Below are positions 31,160 through 34,671 of a DNA stretch of 34,671 nucleotides, one piece after another. The translations under genes were made by a program, and so were the position numbers. Source of the DNA: Pelagicoccus mobilis (GTDB lineage: Bacteria; Verrucomicrobiota; Verrucomicrobiia; Opitutales; Opitutaceae); the NCBI RefSeq assembly GCF_016595505.1, contig NZ_JAENIL010000061.1, forward strand, positions 1 to 34,671. The letters run 5' to 3'. Position 1 is the stretch's first letter, and every line of letters starts with the position of its first letter. The notes beneath the pieces are model-generated. The model had not been told where the DNA came from. It worked only from the letters and a program-made list of their open reading frames with translations, and made no database searches.

Positions 31160-31978
31160 ATGGCTTTCCCGAATGCAGGTAAGGCAAAGTCGCATCTCGC
31201 TACGAATATCATTCTGGCGGCGGTGTTCACTTTGTCGGTGAGCGGCTTCTTTATGGGCTTGCGACAAACGGGTCGCGAAACGGAAGCGACTCAAGCGAGC
31301 TCTGCTGAAAGTAGTCAAACGACTGATACGGTTGGCAATGCGATTCCCGCCCCGAGTTATGCGGATATTGCTCAAGCTGGCTTTAGTCCGAACGCGAATT
31401 GGAAAAGTCGTTTGAGTGATCTAGCGCCGCATGACGATTTGGATACGGTTCGGGTGACTGATCCGGCGGAGTTACGCTATCGTCGCGAGCAGCGTCGGGC
31501 TTACGATGGTTCTCCTCCGATTGTTCCGCATCCGATCGATCAATGGTCGGCGGACAGCTGCATGCAGTGTCACGAGCGAGCGGTCCGGATTGGGGATGTG
31601 GTGGCGCCGGCGATGTCGCACCCCGCTTATACGAGCTGTACGCAATGCCATGTTTCAGGGAAGGGCTTGGGGAGTCGTTGGAACGCGTCTGACTTTGATC
31701 TGCACACGGGAAATCGATTTGGTGGCTACCATCAGCCGGAGTTTGGCGAGCGAGCCTACCCGGATGCTCCTCCTACGATTCCTCACAATGTGCATATGCG
31801 CCAGAATTGCATGAGTTGTCATGGGGAATTGGGTACGAGCCCGATTCGTACAAGTCACCCTGAACGCCAAAGTTGTGTGCAGTGTCATGTTCCAGGCGGA
31901 AAGGTGGACGAGATGAATTTCTCCGAATCTCCATTCCCGTTTTGGGAGTCGCTTTCAAAGGGGGATCCCGTCCAGTAG
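31160..31978 (+). CDS. napB: NapB-like cytochrome c with duplicated diheme module (four hemes)
   Basis: The protein has 272 residues. An N-terminal hydrophobic segment (about 12-32) anchors or exports it. Four CxxCH sites are present at 134-138, 160-164, 217-221 and 239-243, where classical NapB has two. The segments 119-166 and 204-246 align: both read PP-x-x-PH, then a CM-[QS]-CH heme, a SHP element, and a C-[TV]-QCHV heme followed by a glycine. The two units therefore look like a tandem duplication of the NapB diheme core. It should accept electrons for NapA. It starts three bases after the napA stop. Confidence 0.88.
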   Translation: MAFPNAGKAKSHLATNIILAAVFTLSVSGFFMGLRQTGRETEATQASSAESSQTTDTVGNAIPAPSYADIAQAGFSPNANWKSRLSDLAPHDDLDTVRVTDPAELRYRREQRRAYDGSPPIVPHPIDQWSADSCMQCHERAVRIGDVVAPAMSHPAYTSCTQCHVSGKGLGSRWNASDFDLHTGNRFGGYHQPEFGERAYPDAPPTIPHNVHMRQNCMSCHGELGTSPIRTSHPERQSCVQCHVPGGKVDEMNFSESPFPFWESLSKGDPVQ

Positions 31979-31981
31979 CAG

Positions 31982-32302
31982 ATGGGAGGTTCGCCACAGA
32001 CTTTTACTCGCCGGGATTTCTTCAGCAATTTTCTGAAGCATGTCCGCGAGGATGCTCGTTCGGAGTCTCCGACGATTGTGGAGGTAAGGGGGGAAGCCGA
32101 GGAACAGGTGGCGGTGATTCAGGGGCGTTACTGCCTTGCTTATCAAAATAGCTTTTGCTCGGTCTGTTCGGAGCGTTGTCCGGAGTCCGGCGCGATCGAA
32201 GTTAGGAAAGGCATTCCTACGGTGGATGCGGATCATTGCACTGGCTGTGGGATTTGCCGCGATCTTTGTCCGGCCCCGACTAACGCGATTCTTATGATTT
32301 AG
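31982..32302 (+). CDS. napF: NapF-like cytoplasmic ferredoxin
   Basis: The protein has 106 residues. Cys51, Cys59, Cys62 and Cys66 form one likely [4Fe-4S] site. The clearer second site is Cys86, Cys89, Cys92 and Cys96 (CTGCGICRDLCP). The start TFTRRDFFSNFLKH resembles the N-terminus of NapF proteins, which assist NapA maturation in the cytoplasm. Classical NapF has more clusters, so the gene symbol is tentative. It begins three bases after napB ends. Confidence 0.75.
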   Translation: MGGSPQTFTRRDFFSNFLKHVREDARSESPTIVEVRGEAEEQVAVIQGRYCLAYQNSFCSVCSERCPESGAIEVRKGIPTVDADHCTGCGICRDLCPAPTNAILMI

Positions 32303-32305
32303 AAA

Positions 32306-32611
32306 ATGAGCGCAGAACAACAGCCTAAGCTACCGGAGCTTCACCAAGCCGATCTCGATGCGGATACGCTCGAGGCGTATTTTCGAGATTTGAATGAGTG
32401 TGCGGATGTGTTTGCGGTGATTCCGAAAATGGGTCCCGGGTATATTTCGCCTGCAGTGGTCGAATTGACCAGTGGCTACGAGTTGATCCGGTCTGGCCAG
32501 GTGCGAGGTTTGCAAATCCGCTACGGCTACGAGGGCTCCGAGTGGTGGGATACTCTCATCGTGAGAGACGGCACGGTACGGATGACGCGCATAGAACAAA
32601 CTTTTTCCTAA
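32306..32611 (+). CDS. Unrecognised 101-residue protein in the nap operon
   Basis: The family is not recognised. The protein is soluble and acidic at the N-terminus, with one cysteine and no signal peptide. A helical first half is followed by strand-like segments (GLQIRYGYEGSEWWDTLIVRDGTVRM). It starts three bases after the ferredoxin stop and is followed by the YecH-like gene, so it is probably part of the nap transcript. It may be an assembly factor; that is a guess from context. Confidence 0.7.
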   Translation: MSAEQQPKLPELHQADLDADTLEAYFRDLNECADVFAVIPKMGPGYISPAVVELTSGYELIRSGQVRGLQIRYGYEGSEWWDTLIVRDGTVRMTRIEQTFS

Positions 32612-32643
32612 ACGTAGTAAATTTTAGAATACAATAATCAGAT

Positions 32644-32907
32644 ATGAGTAAATTCGCAGATCTAAGAAAACCTGACATTCACGCGCACGAGATTCTCGAG
32701 ATGATGATCCGTACCGGAAAGAAGTACTCCAATGAGAGTCTCTCGGCTGAAATCATCGAGGTATTTGGAGAGGATTCGACCTTCCATACCTGCTCGGGGC
32801 ATGGCCTGGATCCCTATGATATCGTGCAGCATCTGTGGGGTAAGCGTAAATTCACAGGCACGCCGGAGGAGTTTGTGTTCCTACCGGGGAACCGTTGTAG
32901 CCATTGA
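32644..32907 (+). CDS. YecH-like metal-binding protein
   Basis: The protein has 87 residues. It matches the YecH/DUF2492 plan: HAHEILEMMIRTGKKYSNESL, then FGEDSTFHTCSGHGL and a C-terminal NRCSH. The clustered histidines and cysteines suggest a metal site. The function of YecH is unknown. It lies 32 bp after the unknown protein gene at the end of the nap operon. Confidence 0.85.
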   Translation: MSKFADLRKPDIHAHEILEMMIRTGKKYSNESLSAEIIEVFGEDSTFHTCSGHGLDPYDIVQHLWGKRKFTGTPEEFVFLPGNRCSH

Positions 32908-32914
32908 GAGATGG

Positions 32915-32987
32915 TTAGCGCGGCGCTTTAGCCCGCGTCTTTAGTTTTGATCGGGTAGCGTGGACGCGGGCTGAAGCGCCGCGCTAC
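32915..32987. repeat. Long inverted repeat overlapping the end of a cytochrome gene
   Basis: Arms at 32915-32939 and 32963-32987 match at 23 of 25 positions around a 23-base loop. On the minus strand the right arm begins GTAGCGCGGCGCTTCAGCCC, again with the GTAG head. The left arm starts just after the YecH stop. The right arm encodes the C-terminus of the cytochrome gene, whose TAA is in the loop. Confidence 0.75.
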
Positions 32988-33402
32988 GGTTGCGTTCCAT
33001 CTCCGCGGGGTCGCACTCGCCTTCGAAGTTGGAGTGGTACAGGTAGGCTGCTATCGCGTCGAGATCGGCGTCAGGGAGTGGAAGGGGAGGCATGACCTTG
33101 AACTTTCGGATGGCGCCGGGCATGAGGGCCTTTTTTGGGTCGGGAGATTTCGCCCAGTCGACGATGGCTTTGCGGAAGGCTTTCTCGTCTTCTCCGTAGC
33201 GGTTTTCGTAGTGCATCTGCACGGCGAAGGCTGGTGGGGCGAGCATGTTGGGTCCGTGCTCGTATTTGTGGCAAGCCATGCACATGAGCTCGAACTTGCT
33301 CTTGCCTAGGGAGACGAGTTCGTCGGTCTCGTTAGCTGATCCGTGTGCGGCTGCCAGTAGGTTGATGGCAGCGAGCAAGAGTGCTTTTGTGGTACGTCTC
33401 AT
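32941..33402 (-). CDS. Periplasmic monoheme cytochrome c
   Basis: The protein has 153 residues from the ATG at 33402, which has an AGGAGG six bases upstream; the longer frame to 33426 is less likely. A signal peptide (about 1-23) precedes CMACH at 41-45, and Met104 in FKVMPPLP is a likely sixth heme ligand. It resembles class I cytochromes c of about 100 residues. The last 15 residues are encoded by an arm of a REP-like repeat, so the original stop may have been lost. It converges on the nap operon and could deliver electrons to or from it. Confidence 0.82.
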   Translation of the reverse strand: MRRTTKALLLAAINLLAAAHGSANETDELVSLGKSKFELMCMACHKYEHGPNMLAPPAFAVQMHYENRYGEDEKAFRKAIVDWAKSPDPKKALMPGAIRKFKVMPPLPLPDADLDAIAAYLYHSNFEGECDPAEMERNRSAALQPASTLPDQN

Positions 33403-33518
33403 TTTTCCTCCTTTTCCTAAATGCATGGGATTGGGAGGGTGGCGTGCAACTCGTTCCCCAGTTTCTAGCTCAAGTAGTGAGCCAGAGAATAGGGGAGATT
33501 AGGTGGATCGATGGTGGG

Positions 33519-33550
33519 CAGCGCGGCGGTCTCGGCGTGGGCCGCCCTAC
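33519..33550 (-). repeat. REP-like element (GTAGGGCG class) after purC
   Basis: The minus strand reads GTAGGGCGGCCCACGCCGAG, with GGCGG pairing with CCGCC further on. It begins nine bases past the purC stop. It shares its head with the copies at 11957-11982 and 19638-19668. Confidence 0.55.
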
Positions 33551-33558
33551 CTTTTTGA

Positions 33559-34485
33559 CTAACCTGCGACTGAGACGAGCTTGCTGTAGACTTCGAGGTA
33601 GCGGGATTGGGCTTTTTCGACGATCTCGGTCGGGAGCTCGGGGCCGGGAGCGGTCTTGTTCCAGTCCTGGAGGGTCTCGAGGTAGTCGCGGATGATCTGC
33701 TTGTCGTAGCTGGCTGGGCTGGTGCCGACTTGGTATTCGGCCGCATCCCAATAGCGGGAGGAGTCTGGTGTGAGGACTTCGTCGATCAGGTAGATGGTGC
33801 CTTCTTCGTCGGTGCCGAACTCGAATTTTGTATCGGCCAGGATGATACCGGCCTTGGCGGCGAGTTCGCTACCGAAGGCGTAGAGCTGGAGGCTGATGTC
33901 CTTGACCTTGTCGAAGATCTCTTGGCCCACGATGTCTGCAGCTTCCTTGGGAGTGACGGGCATGTCGTGTCCTTCGCTGGCTTTGGTGGTGGGGGTGAAG
34001 ATGGGCTCGGGGAGCTGGGAGGCGAGTTGGAGGCCTTCGGGGAGCTCGATGCCGCAGACGGTGCGGTCGTTCTGGTAGGATTCCCAGCCGGAGCCTGCGA
34101 TATAGCCGCGCACCACGCACTCGATCTCGAGCGGCTTGAGCTTGCGGACGGCCATGCTGCGGAGTTGGGAGTCGGTGGAGAGCTTAAGGTCGTCGCGGAG
34201 GATTTCCTGCTCGTTGGGGATTATGTGATTGGGGGCGATGTGCTTGGTCTGCTCGAACCAGAAGTGGCTGAGCTGGGTGAGGATGAGGCCGCGGCCGGGG
34301 ATGCCGCCAGGGAGGACGACGTCGAAGGCTGAGATGCGGTCGGTGGCGACGAGCAGCACGGAATCGTCGAGATCGAATATTTCGCGTACCTTGCCGGAGG
34401 CGATCTTGGGCGCGTCGATCGTTTCGATGAGATCGCGCACGGGAGCGGTTGGAAGGGCAGCTTTTAGGTCTTCGCCGGAAATCAT
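33559..34485 (-). CDS. purC: Phosphoribosylaminoimidazole-succinocarboxamide synthase
   Basis: The protein has 308 residues, matching the longer (eukaryote/yeast-like length) branch of SAICAR synthases. Visible blocks are KIASGKVREIFDLDDSVLLVATDRISAFD (27-55), ECVVRGYIAGSGWESYQ, PIFTPTTKASEGHD and the ATP-site ILADTKFEFG with DEVLTPDSSRYW. It catalyses the ATP-dependent condensation of CAIR with aspartate in purine synthesis. It is transcribed leftward, away from the IS-like sequence at the right edge. Confidence 0.95.
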   Translation of the reverse strand: MISGEDLKAALPTAPVRDLIETIDAPKIASGKVREIFDLDDSVLLVATDRISAFDVVLPGGIPGRGLILTQLSHFWFEQTKHIAPNHIIPNEQEILRDDLKLSTDSQLRSMAVRKLKPLEIECVVRGYIAGSGWESYQNDRTVCGIELPEGLQLASQLPEPIFTPTTKASEGHDMPVTPKEAADIVGQEIFDKVKDISLQLYAFGSELAAKAGIILADTKFEFGTDEEGTIYLIDEVLTPDSSRYWDAAEYQVGTSPASYDKQIIRDYLETLQDWNKTAPGPELPTEIVEKAQSRYLEVYSKLVSVAG

Positions 34486-34593
34486 GGGGGCACTGTAGCG
34501 AGTGCCCTTCGGGAGGGAAGGATTTTGTTGTCGGATCCCGCTGTGGCTTTGGGATCGCTAGGGGTGGACTTGGACTCTGCGGCGTGCCCGGCG

Positions 34594-34671
34594 TGTCTGG
34601 TCAAGATACATGGTTAACAGGTGTTAAGAGACATGGTTAACACTTTTTGATGCCGTGGATGGAGACCGATA
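34594..34671 (+). mobile_element. Probable left end of an IS481-type insertion sequence
   Basis: A TGT-starting segment at 34594 is followed by ACATGGTTAACA at 34608-34619 and again at 34631-34642, a 23-bp-spaced direct repeat. An ORF start resembling IS481 transposases follows. IS481 elements usually begin with TGT. The element's other end is outside the window, so the boundaries are provisional. Confidence 0.5.
34650..34671 (+). CDS. Start of a possible IS481-family transposase (seven residues visible)
   Basis: The ATG at 34650 opens MPWMETD, running off the edge. Many IS481-family transposases begin MPWKE or MPWME. Only the start is visible, so the assignment rests on this and the repeats in front of it. 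Confidence 0.45.

Overview
The window looks like a chromosome segment of a Gram-negative bacterium from Verrucomicrobiota, most likely an Opitutia-type organism (Pelagicoccus- or Puniceicoccus-like). This placement is inferred from the gene mix (tandem GH94 phosphorylases, a Gfo/Idh and sugar-isomerase cluster, a BTAD-type regulator, periplasmic nitrate reductase with an NrfD module) and from many intergenic palindromes that begin with GTAG. No rRNA, tRNA or CRISPR array was seen.

Region 1 (1-5016) looks like an accessory or defence-type island. It holds the start of a HigB toxin gene at the left edge with palindromic operators in front of it. Next comes a three-gene ubiquitin-like operon: a ubiquitin-like/E2 fusion, a JAB-protease/E1 fusion and a DUF6527 protein. 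Two tandem RlaP-like nucleotidyltransferases follow on the other strand.

Region 2 (5169-11872) has a 1072-residue BTAD/AAA/TPR regulator that probably controls the cupin and FAD-oxidoreductase genes next to it. An 11-bp-spaced direct repeat sits at the predicted promoter. An autoregulated ArsR-type repressor and an exported SGNH hydrolase follow.

Region 3 (11978-18152) is a sugar-type catabolic cluster: an Nramp-like transporter without the usual metal-binding motifs, a divergent Gfo/Idh oxidoreductase, a TIM-barrel isomerase, a GntR/LacI-type regulator and an exported SMP-30-like beta-propeller. Five AGGCAA-type sites in the divergent promoter region are candidate operators.

Region 4 (18393-24736) has an AAA/DUF4143 ATPase and two tandem GH94 disaccharide phosphorylases separated by a purine/pyrimidine hairpin.

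Region 5 (25102-33402) is a respiratory nitrate reduction locus with two diverging operons. The leftward operon encodes a tetraheme cytochrome, a Tat-exported ferredoxin-like protein, an NrfD membrane protein and an Rrf2 Fe-S regulator, with overlapping start and stop codons between the last three. The rightward operon encodes NapD, NapA, an internally duplicated tetraheme NapB, a NapF-like ferredoxin, an unknown 101-residue protein and a YecH-like protein. No NapC or NapGH is present, so the NrfD module is the likely quinol oxidase. A monoheme cytochrome c gene converges on this operon.

Region 6 (33559-34671) has purC and what looks like the left end of an IS481-type element running off the right edge. 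Several genes have stop codons, and in one case the last 15 codons, inside dispersed REP-like palindromes.
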